A stretch of 64,000 bases of DNA from DATMER01 sp963741305 (GTDB lineage Bacteria; Acidobacteriota; Thermoanaerobaculia; Multivoradales; UBA5704), in NCBI GenBank assembly GCA_963741305.1, contig CAVUHL010000003.1, positions 3,100,001 to 3,164,000 on the forward strand. The letters run 5' to 3'. This document shows, in pieces, positions 44,963 to 54,049 of this stretch; positions within the stretch are counted from its first letter, which is position 1, and every line of letters starts with the position of its first letter. Both the position numbers and the translations under genes were made by a program. The notes under the pieces were generated by a model that was not told where the DNA came from, ran no database searches, and worked only from the letters and a program-made list of their open reading frames with translations.

Positions 44963-46933
44963 ATGGAGACCGCGATGACCGACATCCTCAACGATACCCC
45001 GTCGACGTTCCAGATAAATCTCCCTCCCATCAACCCCGACGAGGCGCGCCAGGCGCTGCTGGCCCTCAATCAGGTCGCCTTCGGCCTCCGCGGCGCACCC
45101 GGCCTGAAGGTGCGCTCGGTGGCCGAGGACGGCGCGGTCCCCGACGGGACCGACCAGCTCGCTGCTTTCCAGACCACCGTCGATACTGTCGCCGCCGCGG
45201 GAGGAGGGATCGCCCTGGTTCCTCCGGCATACCCGAACATCTTTCATTTGAATGGAACACTGACCATACCGCGGAACGTCATCCTCAGCGGGCTCGGCGA
45301 CCTCTCCGTGATCAGGGGACTGGTTGATGTAGATGAGCCCGTGATCCGCTTCGCACCCGGCGAGCACCGCGGAGGTTTGGAGAACCTGCAGGTCTGGGGC
45401 AACGACCTCGCCCCGCAGGGCATAGGCATCGATCTCAGCGGGGCCCAGTTCCTGCGCCTGCGGAACTTCCAGATATGGTACTTCGACCTCGGCCTCTGCC
45501 TGTCCGACGGCGTCACGTCCTATGCCGGCCAGAATCACGTGAGCGACTTCGAGATCAATGTGTGCCATACCGGCATCAAGGCCTGGATGCACTGCAACCA
45601 GGTTTCGGTGCTCAACGGACGCATCTGGTTCTGCCGCAACAACGGCGCCGGGACTGCAATCGACATTGCACCGCCGAAACCCGACGATCCAGACGTACCG
45701 TATGTATCGGCGGAGGCTCTGGCGATCGCTCACGTCGCGGTCGAGCACTTCGACGTGGGAGTCAGCATCCGCGGCCGGGTGCACGTTTCGCTTCGGGACG
45801 TCTATTACGAGGCAGACGTTCCGGACGACCCGAATGTGCCGGACGACACGTTCCCTCTCGGCTTCTGGATGGACATACTCCCGGAAAAGGGCTCGACCGT
45901 GCTGATGGAAAACAGCATTGCCAACCTCAGCCGGTCGCTGGTGCTGGGCGGCTCGCTCGAGGATGCCATCACGAACGACGAGCGTTCGCACATCTTCAAC
46001 GGCGCCAAGCGCCATCATGCGGCGGCACCCGAGCGCAACCTCCTCGAGAATGGCGACTTCCACCGCTCCGACAGCAAGTCGATGCTGGGCTGGTTCCCCA
46101 GCTTCGGACCGGAGTTCGCCGAGAACACGACCGACTTCGTCACCGGAGGCCGCAGCTACGACATCACCCAGGCCACCGATCCCAATGACGCGATGTTCAC
46201 TTTTTTCACCGTCCCCGAGACCACCGACTATGTGACGGTCATGCTGCGCTACAAGAACATCTCGAGCGCCAATCCGCGGTTCCTGATCGAGTCGGGAGTC
46301 AACAAGGCGCTCTACGACGATATCCTCCCGCCCTCTGAAAAGGAGTGGAGCGTGGCAGCGGTGACCGTCGAAGTCGACCCGTTGGCGGCCGGCGTGGTAC
46401 GCGTGCTCCTGGCGCCGGACCTCTCGAAGGGTGGCGGCGGCGGCCGGATCCGCGTGGACGAAGTCTGGGCCGTGGTGGGAGCCACCGCCGCGCCGCCCAG
46501 GGCCCATGCCCACCGGTTCGAGATGCTGCCCGATCCGGTCACCGTGGTGAAACGGGCTGCCCTGAAAGCCGACGCCGAGTTTGCGGAGACCGACCTGACC
46601 AAGCTGCAGGGGCTCGCCCGTCCCCCGCGGGGTGTCGTCGGCGCCATCCTGTCGTTGCGCGGAACGGCCACCCCCGCTGGGCTGGCGGACCCGAACGGCA
46701 CCGGCGCCACGCTGCCCCGGGCGGTGCGGCCTTTCATCCAGGAGCTCTGGCCAGATACGAAGGAACCGGTGAAGGGCCAGAGATGGTCGCTCGACATCAT
46801 TTACGACCGGTTGGAGCACGACCGGCAGGTGGTGCTGCGAGGCACGATGTTCAAGGACGGAATCAAGGCCTTCACCGGCTCGATGTCCACGAGCTATCGC
46901 GTCGAGCTGGTGGGCTGGGTCCTCCCCTCGTAG
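44963..46933 (+). CDS. Right-handed beta-helix (pectate-lyase-like) protein with C-terminal beta domain
   Basis: The protein is 656 residues; the start may be ATG 44963 or ATG 44975. No signal peptide is present. Residues ~50-330 show the start typical of Pectate_lyase_3/GH28-related helices (VRSVAEDGAVPDGTDQLAAF, FHLNGTLTIPRNVILSGLGD) and repeating rungs. Residues ~355-500 look like a jelly-roll carbohydrate-binding module (NLLENGDFHRSDSKSMLGWF). The last ~130 residues are unassigned. Cytoplasmic-looking beta-helix proteins of this type occur as phage tail spikes or as substrates of contractile systems. No such genes surround it. Confidence 0.7.
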   Translation: METAMTDILNDTPSTFQINLPPINPDEARQALLALNQVAFGLRGAPGLKVRSVAEDGAVPDGTDQLAAFQTTVDTVAAAGGGIALVPPAYPNIFHLNGTLTIPRNVILSGLGDLSVIRGLVDVDEPVIRFAPGEHRGGLENLQVWGNDLAPQGIGIDLSGAQFLRLRNFQIWYFDLGLCLSDGVTSYAGQNHVSDFEINVCHTGIKAWMHCNQVSVLNGRIWFCRNNGAGTAIDIAPPKPDDPDVPYVSAEALAIAHVAVEHFDVGVSIRGRVHVSLRDVYYEADVPDDPNVPDDTFPLGFWMDILPEKGSTVLMENSIANLSRSLVLGGSLEDAITNDERSHIFNGAKRHHAAAPERNLLENGDFHRSDSKSMLGWFPSFGPEFAENTTDFVTGGRSYDITQATDPNDAMFTFFTVPETTDYVTVMLRYKNISSANPRFLIESGVNKALYDDILPPSEKEWSVAAVTVEVDPLAAGVVRVLLAPDLSKGGGGGRIRVDEVWAVVGATAAPPRAHAHRFEMLPDPVTVVKRAALKADAEFAETDLTKLQGLARPPRGVVGAILSLRGTATPAGLADPNGTGATLPRAVRPFIQELWPDTKEPVKGQRWSLDIIYDRLEHDRQVVLRGTMFKDGIKAFTGSMSTSYRVELVGWVLPS

Positions 46934-46946
46934 ACGGACTTGATTT

Positions 46947-46977
46947 CCTCGCCTGTACACGGGATGTACAGGCGAGG
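46947..46977. promoter_or_regulatory. Perfect 13-bp inverted repeat with 5-base loop
   Basis: CCTCGCCTGTACA, CGGGA, TGTACAGGCGAGG. It lies 14 bases after the beta-helix gene stop and about 140 bases before the ankyrin gene. There is no following T-run, so it is not a standard Rho-independent terminator. The GCCTGTACA half-site looks like an operator for a dimeric regulator, but this is a guess. Confidence 0.5.
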
Positions 46978-47119
46978 TATCCTTCTGCGAGCGTGCAGGA
47001 CGCTACCCGTCCGCGGGCAGGACCGAGTCCACCTGATCGATATTCATGGCAAGGTTCACACGAACCTCCTTTCGCCCGATGCGAGCGGACCCCGGGCAGT
47101 ACCACGAAGGAGGTCCGTC

Positions 47120-48298
47120 ATGGCTGACCGTCAGTTTCCCGTCCGTCCCAACCTCGAACAGCTCAAGCATCAGGCCAAGGATTTGCTCCGCGCCATGCGG
47201 CGGGACGATCCATCCGCCAAGCTCGCCAATGCGCAGCTCTCGCTCGCCCGATGCTATGGCCTGCCGAGCTGGCCGCGCCTCGTGCTCGCTTGCCGGATGA
47301 CCGATGCCATCTGGCGCGACGATGCCGAGGCCGTCCGCGAGCTGGTGATGAAGCACCCCCGGCTGCTCCACGAGAATGCGCGCGGCGTGGAGAGCAACTG
47401 GGGCCCGCCGATGTCGTACGCCGCGAACCTCGGGCGGGACCGGATCATCACAATGCTCCGCGGTCTCGGCGCGACGGACCTGCAGCACGCTTTCGATCGG
47501 GCATGCCTCCAGGGCAGGATCGACACCGCCCGGCAGTTGTACGCGATGGGCGCCCGCCTAGAACCCGGTCTGTTGATGGGGCCGACGGAAACACTGAACA
47601 GCCAGGGTCTCGAATTCTTGATCGATCTCGGTGCGGAGATCGGGCTTGAGCCCGTGGCCCAGGTTCTTCAGACCTACAGCCGCAATCCACAAGGGAAGCA
47701 CCGGTGCCTCGAGATCTTCGCGGAGAACGGAATCGACCTTCCCGGCACGCCGACGATGGCGGTGCATCGCGGCCGTATCGATCTGCTCGAGGAGCACCTG
47801 CGCCGTGATCCGGACTTGCTATCCCGCACCTTTTCCCACGAGGAGATCTATCCTCCCGAGTTGGGGTGCCATGCCGACCACTCGCTGGCGTTGCACGGGA
47901 CTCCTCTGGCAGGGACGGCGCTGCTGCACCTTTGCGTGGACAACGACGAGATCGAGATCGCACGTTGGCTGATCGCGCGCGGCGCCGATGTCAATGTCAA
48001 AGCCGCGATCGATGCCGAGGGCTTCGGCGGGCACACGGCGCTGTTCGGGTGCGTGGTCTCGCAGCCATTTCGCGTCGGGCTGAGGCAGGATGACGGCTTT
48101 GCCCGTCTGCTGCTCGACAACGGGGCCGACCCGAACGCCCGCGCGTCCCTGCGGAAGCGGCTGCGGTTCGTGGAGGATGAGACGATGCACGAATACCGCG
48201 ACGTCACTCCGCTGACATGGGGAGAGCGGTTCCACGATCGGGACTGGGTGAACGAGGCCGCGATGCGGTTGATCGCCGAGCGGGCGCTGCTAGGATAG
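47120..48298 (+). CDS. Ankyrin-repeat protein
   Basis: The 392-residue protein starts at ATG 47120, chosen for GAAGGAGG 6 bases upstream. The N-terminal 60 residues (PNLEQLKHQAKDLLRAMRRD) form a common cap found ahead of bacterial ankyrin proteins. Ankyrin-like units include IITMLRGLGATDLQHAFDRA, IDTARQLYAMGARLE, IEIARWLIARGADVNVKAAI and FARLLLDNGADPNARAS. A protein-binding role is expected; no enzymatic domain is seen. No signal peptide. Confidence 0.82.
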   Translation: MADRQFPVRPNLEQLKHQAKDLLRAMRRDDPSAKLANAQLSLARCYGLPSWPRLVLACRMTDAIWRDDAEAVRELVMKHPRLLHENARGVESNWGPPMSYAANLGRDRIITMLRGLGATDLQHAFDRACLQGRIDTARQLYAMGARLEPGLLMGPTETLNSQGLEFLIDLGAEIGLEPVAQVLQTYSRNPQGKHRCLEIFAENGIDLPGTPTMAVHRGRIDLLEEHLRRDPDLLSRTFSHEEIYPPELGCHADHSLALHGTPLAGTALLHLCVDNDEIEIARWLIARGADVNVKAAIDAEGFGGHTALFGCVVSQPFRVGLRQDDGFARLLLDNGADPNARASLRKRLRFVEDETMHEYRDVTPLTWGERFHDRDWVNEAAMRLIAERALLG

Positions 48299-48305
48299 CG
48301 CCCTT

Positions 48306-49232
48306 ATGAAACTCTTCGGACTCGGCAGACGATCCCGGCCCCAGCCTTCGCCGGAAGAAATCCTCCGCTTGAAGGCCGCCATCGTCGAGCGCCACGGCCC
48401 GTGGACGGCGCACAATGCCAGGCTGTGCGGCTCCGTGTGGACGATCAAGGAAGGCGTGGTGAACTTCGACGAGAAGATGCGGCGATCCATCCAGATCGCC
48501 CACGACTTCTTCGGCCCGGACCTCTCCGGCCTCCACGTGCTCGACCTCGGCGCCGGGGAGGGCGGGCTGTCCCTGGAGTTTGCCCGGCACGGCGCGGAGG
48601 TGGTGTATGTCGACGGCCGGGAGCACAACGCCGCCAAGGCGCGCTTCGTCGCCGAGGTCCTCGGCATCGAGGGAATCACTTTCCTTTGCCAGGACGTCCG
48701 CAGCCTGCCCGAGCTCGAGAAGAAGTTCGACCTGGTGCTCTGTTACGGATTGCTCTACCACCTCGAAGCTGCCGCGGCGTTCTACCTGCTCGAGAGGATC
48801 AGCCAGATGACTTCCCGGGTCGCGGTGGTCGATACACACTTCAGCCTGATCGACGAGAGGAGCGAGGAGCTCGGCGGCGAAACGTATGCGGGCCGCAGCT
48901 TTCGCGAGTATCCGGACGGCGTGAGCGTCGCCGACATGAACAACGCCCTCTGGTCTTCGATCGGAAACACCACTTCCTTCTGGTTTACCAAGCCGTCACT
49001 GCTCAACCTTCTGAACCGGGTCGGGTTTTCCACGGTGTACGAGGTCGGGAGCCCGCTGGTCTACGATTCTTATGACAGGGCGACGGACGTGCGTTACAAG
49101 AACGCCGACCGCAGTACTTTCGTCGCCGTCCGCGGAGCGGAGGCCCTGGTCCTTACATCCCCTGAGGTGAACCGGATACCGCCGCGGCGATGGCCGGAAG
49201 ACCTCGGAGAGCAGTTGATCACGACGCCCTGA
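48306..49232 (+). CDS. Class I SAM-dependent methyltransferase
   Basis: The 308-residue protein has motif I VLDLGAGEGGLSLEFA, acidic motif II VVYVDGREHN, and motif IV FDLVLCYGLLYHLE. This is similar to the CmoB/mo5U-type fold and to sugar or lipid O-methyltransferases. The C-terminal ~120 residues, with SFWFTKPSLLNLLNRVGF, also match that pattern. It follows the ankyrin gene by 7 bases and may share its transcript. The substrate is unknown. Confidence 0.85.
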   Translation: MKLFGLGRRSRPQPSPEEILRLKAAIVERHGPWTAHNARLCGSVWTIKEGVVNFDEKMRRSIQIAHDFFGPDLSGLHVLDLGAGEGGLSLEFARHGAEVVYVDGREHNAAKARFVAEVLGIEGITFLCQDVRSLPELEKKFDLVLCYGLLYHLEAAAAFYLLERISQMTSRVAVVDTHFSLIDERSEELGGETYAGRSFREYPDGVSVADMNNALWSSIGNTTSFWFTKPSLLNLLNRVGFSTVYEVGSPLVYDSYDRATDVRYKNADRSTFVAVRGAEALVLTSPEVNRIPPRRWPEDLGEQLITTP

Positions 49233-49998
49233 TCAGGCGCGCCAAAGGGCCTTCGGGGTTGATGTAGGGCCGCAGCTCTTCGTAGCTCAGAAAGTATTCG
49301 CCGGACGGTTCCAGCGCCTGGCTCACGTGCGGGAAGCCGAAGTCGTAGACGAAGGTGACTCCCTTGTCGTCGAGGCGGAAAGTGTCAAGGTTCTCGACGC
49401 CGAAGCGGCTCTCCACCGCCGGCTCCATGGTCATCGCGAGGTCCTCTTCGGTCATCTCCCTGTCCTTCAGGTGGGCACGGTGCTCTTGGAAAGTCTTCTC
49501 CACTGCGGCTGCCCGCATGCGTTCCACTTTCGCGGCAAGCTCCTCCTGCGATTTGAACAGGCCATCCGCGGCGAGGCGGCGGCCGGTCTTCATGTCGAGG
49601 ACGATGCAGACCTCCGTCTCATCCGGGTAGGCCCCCACGCCGCCGATCACGTAGACCAGGCTCAGGAGGTCGCGGTCGTCGTAGGTCACTCGGTAGTCGA
49701 TGCTGGTGAGCCAGCCCCCTCCTTCCGCCTTCCATTCGTTGACCCACTCCTCAGGCGACGAATCGGTGGCGTCTCTCACTCCGGCGGCGATCGATTCCTG
49801 GATCCTCTTCAGCAGGGCGGGATCCTTGATCCCGTGGAAGACCGGCGTGTGAATGACGGCTTTGCGGCCACCGAAGGCCTCCGACTTCAGGACCTCGGTC
49901 TTCTTCTCGATCCGGACGTTCCCGGCAACGACAGGTCCGCAGGCGATCAGCCCCAGGACCATCAGCATCCATCCGGCGGCACAGCACTTCGGCCTCAT
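49219..49998 (-). CDS. DUF4163/DUF3298-like secreted protein
   Basis: The protein is 259 residues from ATG 49998, with GGAGGTGAG just upstream. A signal peptide or lipoprotein-like leader is present (WMLMVLGLIACGPVVAG). The body has the DUF4163/DUF3298 (RsiV-like) pattern: VIHTPVFHGIKDPALLKRIQ, SIDYRVTYDDRDLLSLVYVI, a conserved Y-P region (VGAYPDETEVCIVLDMKTGR) and a C-terminal VTFVYDFGFPHVSQ. RsiV itself is an anti-sigma factor that binds lysozyme; no sigma-factor gene lies nearby. The 3' end overlaps the convergent methyltransferase gene by 14 bases. Confidence 0.75.
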   Translation of the reverse strand: MRPKCCAAGWMLMVLGLIACGPVVAGNVRIEKKTEVLKSEAFGGRKAVIHTPVFHGIKDPALLKRIQESIAAGVRDATDSSPEEWVNEWKAEGGGWLTSIDYRVTYDDRDLLSLVYVIGGVGAYPDETEVCIVLDMKTGRRLAADGLFKSQEELAAKVERMRAAAVEKTFQEHRAHLKDREMTEEDLAMTMEPAVESRFGVENLDTFRLDDKGVTFVYDFGFPHVSQALEPSGEYFLSYEELRPYINPEGPLARLIRAS

Positions 49999-50097
49999 TC
50001 TCACCTCCTCGCCGGGCAGCATAGCGGATATACTCCCTGGCGAGCCCCGCCCCCCGCTGGGCTCTCCCGGCAAGGACCCAAAAAAGGACATCATCAC

Positions 50098-50649
50098 GTG
50101 GCACTGACCTCGACGGTCTACAACCTGGACGTCTCTTTTGCGGATGCCGACCGCGGCGTCTACGAGGATCTGGCGTTGCGCGTGGCCCTCCATCCGTCCG
50201 AGAGCCTGGAGTACATGCTGACCCGTGTGCTGGCCTACTGCCTGGAGTACGAGGAGGGGATCACCTTCTCGCGCGGCGGCGTCTCGGACCCGGACGAGCC
50301 GCCGATCCGGGTGGTCGATCCCACCGGCCGCGTCAAGACCTGGATCGAGATCGGCACGCCCGACTCCGACCGGCTCAACAAGGCGGCCAAGGCGGCCGAC
50401 CGCGTGGCCGTCTACACCCACAAGAACCCGGTCGTCCTGCTGCGCCAGCTCGCCGGCCGCCGCATCCATCGCGGCGCCGAGATCCCCATCTACGCCATCG
50501 ACCGCACGCTGATCGCCGACGCCATCCCGCTCCTCGACCGCCGCACGTCGTTGAGCGTTTCCGTAACCGGCGGAGAGCTCTACCTGTTCCTGAGCGCCCG
50601 GAGCCTTTCCGGCCCGGTCACTGAGCACCGGATCGACATGCCGAATTGA
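50098..50649 (+). CDS. yaeQ: YaeQ family protein
   Basis: The protein is 183 residues, matching the family length, from GTG 50098. The N-terminus ALTSTVYNLDVSFADADRGV and the block DPTGRVKTWIEIGTPDSDRL are characteristic, followed by NPVVLLRQLAGRRIH. YaeQ has a nuclease-like (PD-(D/E)XK) fold of uncertain function. The gene is followed after 17 bases by the DinB-type gene and may be co-transcribed with it. Confidence 0.92.
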   Translation: MALTSTVYNLDVSFADADRGVYEDLALRVALHPSESLEYMLTRVLAYCLEYEEGITFSRGGVSDPDEPPIRVVDPTGRVKTWIEIGTPDSDRLNKAAKAADRVAVYTHKNPVVLLRQLAGRRIHRGAEIPIYAIDRTLIADAIPLLDRRTSLSVSVTGGELYLFLSARSLSGPVTEHRIDMPN

Positions 50650-50666
50650 AAGGGAGAGAACCGATC

Positions 50667-51218
50667 ATGATCGAGACCCTGACGCATTCCGAGACCGACC
50701 TGCGGTACCCGACCGGGCGCTTCAAAAAGGTCGCGTCCCTGACTCCCGAGGAGCGGCAGGCAGCGATCGAGGAGATCGCGGCCACGCCGGTCCGCCTGCG
50801 GGCCGCCATCCTCGGCCTGACGCCGGAGCAGCTCGACACACCGTACCGGCCGGACGGCTGGACCGTGCGCCAGCTCCTCCATCACGTGCCGGACAGCCAC
50901 CTCAACGCCTACGTCCGCTTCAAGCTGGCCCTGACCGAGGACAACCCCACGATCAAGACATACGACGAGGCCCGCTGGGCGGAGCTGGAGGACAGCAGGA
51001 CCACGCCTGTCGAGGTCTCGCTGGACCTCCTTGAAGCGGTCCATCACCGCTGGGTCATCCTGCTGCGCTCGCTCGGCCCCGAGGACTTCGCCCGCACGTT
51101 CACCCACCCGGATCACGGCCCGATGAAGCTCGACAGCCTGCTCGCCCTCTATGCCTGGCACGGCCGGCATCACGTGGCCCACATCACCGGGCTGCGGCAG
51201 CGCATGGGCTGGAGCTAG
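50667..51218 (+). CDS. DinB/YfiT-type metal-dependent thiol transferase family protein
   Basis: The protein is 183 residues from ATG 50667, with AAGGGAGAG upstream. YfiT-type landmarks are YPTGRF, RPDGWTVRQLLHHVPDSHLN and YAWHGRHHVAHITGLRQRMGW, whose three His positions form the metal site of the DinB fold. Family members transfer bacillithiol or related thiols. Whether this organism makes bacillithiol is not visible here. A family A repeat begins 2 bases after the stop. Confidence 0.88.
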   Translation: MIETLTHSETDLRYPTGRFKKVASLTPEERQAAIEEIAATPVRLRAAILGLTPEQLDTPYRPDGWTVRQLLHHVPDSHLNAYVRFKLALTEDNPTIKTYDEARWAELEDSRTTPVEVSLDLLEAVHHRWVILLRSLGPEDFARTFTHPDHGPMKLDSLLALYAWHGRHHVAHITGLRQRMGWS

Positions 51219-51220
51219 GA

Positions 51221-51380
51221 ACCCTCACCCCCCGGCCCCCTCTCCCGGTCCCCCGAGCACGCCCTCCCCGGGAGAGGGGGAGACTTGCTTCTGGTTTGCT
51301 GTTGTTTTGGGGTGGGCGGTGGCGCCCCTCTCCCGGGGCGGGTGTGCTCGGGGGACCGGGAGAGGGGTCGGGGGTGAGGG
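51221..51380. repeat. Family A-like palindromic repeat, variant copy 3
   Basis: The outer ends are the same as in copies 1 and 2 (ACCCTCACCCCCCGGCCCCC ... GGGGTGAGGG). The inner arms differ: CCGGTCCCCCGAGCACGCC pairs with GGGTGTGCTCGGGGGACCGG. The arms still complement each other although their sequence has changed, which indicates selection for the hairpin or arm-to-arm conversion. Confidence 0.8.
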
Positions 51381-51461
51381 CTCCGAAATACTTTCCCCCC
51401 CGCGCTCACTCTGCTGGTAGACCCCGGACAGTCTTACCGTCCTTTTCAGGAGGAAGCCTCG

Positions 51462-53030
51462 ATGAGGAAGCTGCCTGTCGTTGCAGTGCTGCTATGCGCG
51501 TTCCTGGCCCGGCCGGCCCTGTCCCAGCTGCCACCCGGATGCGAAAACACGCTGCCGGTCCCCGAGCCCTACGTGTTCATCCTGCTCGACATCTCGGGCA
51601 GCATGAACCACGCCGTGCCCTGCACCCAGGCCGAGTACGACGCGGGCCAGTGCGCTTACGTCTGCTCGGGCAGCCAGTGCCACACGCCGATGCAGGGGGA
51701 CCACCCCGGCTCCAAGTGGTTCCAGACCCGCCAGGCGCTCTACAACGTCCTCTCCGGGATCGACGACGTGCGCTTCGGCTTCGCGGCCTTCTCGGAACAG
51801 AACGCCCAGCGCGTGAAGGCCAAGCACTGGCTCTACCAGGCCACGACGGCCGGGCCGACGATCCTCGCTCCCGGAGGGGGGCCATTCCCGGCCGTGGGCT
51901 CCCAAGAGGTGTTCGGCACCTCTTGGCCCTGCACCGCCGGCGCGGGAGACGGCTGCTCCAACTCCGTCCCCGCTGACTTGACCGATGCCTGGGAAGTCAA
52001 CCGCGTCCGGCGCCTGCCCAAGGGCGGCGACGCCTTCAACCAGACCGTGGACGTCTTCCTCCGGTCGTCCGGGTCAGGCACCTACAAGGTGCGCTATGAG
52101 CCCGTGGCCGGCGGAGCGCTGGGAGGCCCGATCCAGACCGCGGTCACCATCTGGCGATGTGCCAATTCCAACTGCACCACCACGACGCTGATCGGCACCC
52201 AGACCGTCTCCTGGGAGCCCGTGGGCGACTTCCTCTCCTGGGAAAGCGCTGCCAGCACGGCCAGCCGCAACCAACCCTACAGCTTCTTCAACCAGCCCAC
52301 CGCGTCGGACACCTCCGCCACCACCGTCTGCTCCTCCTTCACCGAGGGCGGTTGGGAGCCGAACGCCGACGATGCCGCGGACACGTCCACATACGGCGGG
52401 ATTCCCTACAACCTGAAGCACCCCACCGATGCCACGGACCCGCGCGGCCCGCTCTTCACGATGGGCGACGTCATCCCGCTCGACTGGCTCGACCGGCACA
52501 AGGAGGACGTCCTCGCCCACCTGGCACCGAACCTGGCCGTCGATCCCCTCGCCGTACCGGACTTCCGGACCGCCGCCTACTTCCAGGACCATCCGGCGCC
52601 CGGCGAGGCGTTCCTGCGGCTCGGCAACGAGTCGGCCCGGCCCATCGTCCCCTACGGCCTGACCTCCCTCGGCTGGACGATCCGCGATTTCTATGACTGG
52701 TTCAGCGACTGCGGCAACAAATGCCTCGACGCCACAAACTGGGAAGAGATCGCCGCCCTCGAGGATCCGGGTTGGAGTTGCCGCCGGCTCCACCTGCTCG
52801 TGATCACGGACAGCCAGGAGGACTGCAACTCGTTCAATCCGTGCGCCGACATCGCCAACCTCCGGAGCAAGACGAGCCTGAGGACGTCCGTCATCGGGAT
52901 CGGACAGAACCAATTAAACCCGCTCACTTGCATGGCCCAACACGGAGGGGGAATGTTGGAATTACCCAAAACGCGGCAGCAGATCGAGCAGGCCCTGATT
53001 GAATTCTTCGATTGGGTGAGACAGCCCTGA
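51462..53030 (+). CDS. Secreted von Willebrand factor A domain protein
   Basis: The 522-residue protein has a signal peptide (RKLPVVAVLLCAFLARPALS). A VWA domain starts at about residue 38, with a complete MIDAS core DISGSMN and the late Asp strand HLLVITDSQED. A ~230-residue Cys-containing insertion sits between the VWA halves. Its features include Cys pairs (PCTQAEYDAGQCAYVCSGSQ) and beta-rich sequence. The arrangement resembles the N-terminal part of PilY1-type proteins without the propeller. Adhesion or surface binding is likely but not proven. Confidence 0.8.
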   Translation: MRKLPVVAVLLCAFLARPALSQLPPGCENTLPVPEPYVFILLDISGSMNHAVPCTQAEYDAGQCAYVCSGSQCHTPMQGDHPGSKWFQTRQALYNVLSGIDDVRFGFAAFSEQNAQRVKAKHWLYQATTAGPTILAPGGGPFPAVGSQEVFGTSWPCTAGAGDGCSNSVPADLTDAWEVNRVRRLPKGGDAFNQTVDVFLRSSGSGTYKVRYEPVAGGALGGPIQTAVTIWRCANSNCTTTTLIGTQTVSWEPVGDFLSWESAASTASRNQPYSFFNQPTASDTSATTVCSSFTEGGWEPNADDAADTSTYGGIPYNLKHPTDATDPRGPLFTMGDVIPLDWLDRHKEDVLAHLAPNLAVDPLAVPDFRTAAYFQDHPAPGEAFLRLGNESARPIVPYGLTSLGWTIRDFYDWFSDCGNKCLDATNWEEIAALEDPGWSCRRLHLLVITDSQEDCNSFNPCADIANLRSKTSLRTSVIGIGQNQLNPLTCMAQHGGGMLELPKTRQQIEQALIEFFDWVRQP

Positions 53031-53114
53031 AGGTGGCAGCGGGCTCGCGGCTCCGGTAGGATCGGGCCGTGAGCCCCGCTTAAAACTTGGCGGCAGTTCC
53101 CGCGAGAGAGCCTC

Positions 53115-53273
53115 CTATGCGCGGCACTGCTTGGGCCGGTTCACCAGCAGAGCGGACGTCGCCAGTCCAGGCAAGAGGACAAGCGTAAGGACTGTAGGAG
53201 CGCCGACCAACGCTGACGTGATGATCGCGGCAGCCCAGAGGATGGAGTTTCCGATGAGGTGCTTTCTGTTCAT
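53115..53273 (-). CDS. Small membrane protein
   Basis: The 52-residue frame starts NRKHLIGNSILWAAAIITSA and continues with a second hydrophobic stretch (APTVLTLVLLPGLATSALLV), predicting two TM helices and a short basic tail. A possible RBS (AGAGAGG) precedes the ATG. No family recognised; composition is the main support. Confidence 0.45.
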   Translation of the reverse strand: MNRKHLIGNSILWAAAIITSALVGAPTVLTLVLLPGLATSALLVNRPKQCRA

Positions 53274-53545
53274 AGGCCTCTCTACGAGCCCAGAGGCGAA
53301 AAGTTCTTGTCCGAGCTCCCTGCGCCGCTGCGCCTGCTCCACCCGAGTTCCTCGGGCATGGTTGCACTTCCAAACGTTTTGCAGGATGCTGCCGTATATT
53401 CCTCAAGACTAAACCAGAAGGGCTTGGCTTGACAAGCCGATTCTACATCCCCTAGTCTTGCGCAACGCAGTTCGCAGTTGCAGTTCCCAGACGGGCCCCA
53501 AGCTGGCGCCAATCCGGCGCCATGTTCCCAGGGAAGGAGAGACCG

Positions 53546-54049
53546 ATGGCTAGAGGAAAGATGGCGACGTTGGGTTACATGCACCGCTTCAAGGAATCCA
53601 TGTCGGCAAACGCGGAAAAGCTCAAGGCGTACGAGGAGACCCGCCTCAAGTTCGAGGGCCTGCTGACGCAGGCTCAGGGCTTGACGCAGCAGCAGGCGGC
53701 GTTGACCGCGGCCAAGCAGGAGAGCTCGAAGCAGCTCCAGAACGTGTTGAGCGAGGTGCAGCGGGTGGCGACGGTGCTGCGCTTCGCGGTCCGCGAGCTC
53801 TACGGCAAGGATGCCGAAAAGCTCGTCGAGTTCGGCCTGCAGCCGTTCCGCGGCCGGCCCCGCAAGCACAAGGAGCCGGAGAAGCCGCAGCCGGAGCCGC
53901 CGGCTCCCCCCGCCCAGTTGGACAACCTGCTTCGTCATCCACCCGGGGGCGCGGAACGCGCCCCCTTTGTACCTGAGAGCTCCTATCAAAACCTCTACGT
54001 AGGGGCGGGGCTTCTCCCCGCCCGGGAGGGGTCCCCCCCTCGGCGCTAA
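53546..54049 (+). CDS. Coiled-coil protein with GRP (AT-hook-like) motif; C-terminus reads through a hairpin
   Basis: The protein starts at ATG 53546 with GGAAGGAGAG upstream; 167 residues. Residues 1-95 form a long coiled coil (ETRLKFEGLLTQAQGLTQQQ, KQLQNVLSEVQRVATVLRFA). Residues ~103-110 read PFRGRPRKHK, an AT-hook-like basic motif, then a Pro-rich tail. The frame then runs through a perfect terminator-like hairpin (53945-53965) into palindromic repeat sequence, so the last ~35 residues are probably not native. Loss of an earlier stop is the likely cause. Function unknown. Confidence 0.65.
   Translation: MARGKMATLGYMHRFKESMSANAEKLKAYEETRLKFEGLLTQAQGLTQQQAALTAAKQESSKQLQNVLSEVQRVATVLRFAVRELYGKDAEKLVEFGLQPFRGRPRKHKEPEKPQPEPPAPPAQLDNLLRHPPGGAERAPFVPESSYQNLYVGAGLLPAREGSPPRR
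53945..53965 (+). terminator. Terminator-like hairpin inside the 3' end of a reading frame
   Basis: GGGGGCGCG, GAA, CGCGCCCCC, then TTTG. A 9-bp perfect stem with a 3-base loop lies within codons of the coiled-coil gene. It probably marks the original end of that transcription unit. Confidence 0.6.
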
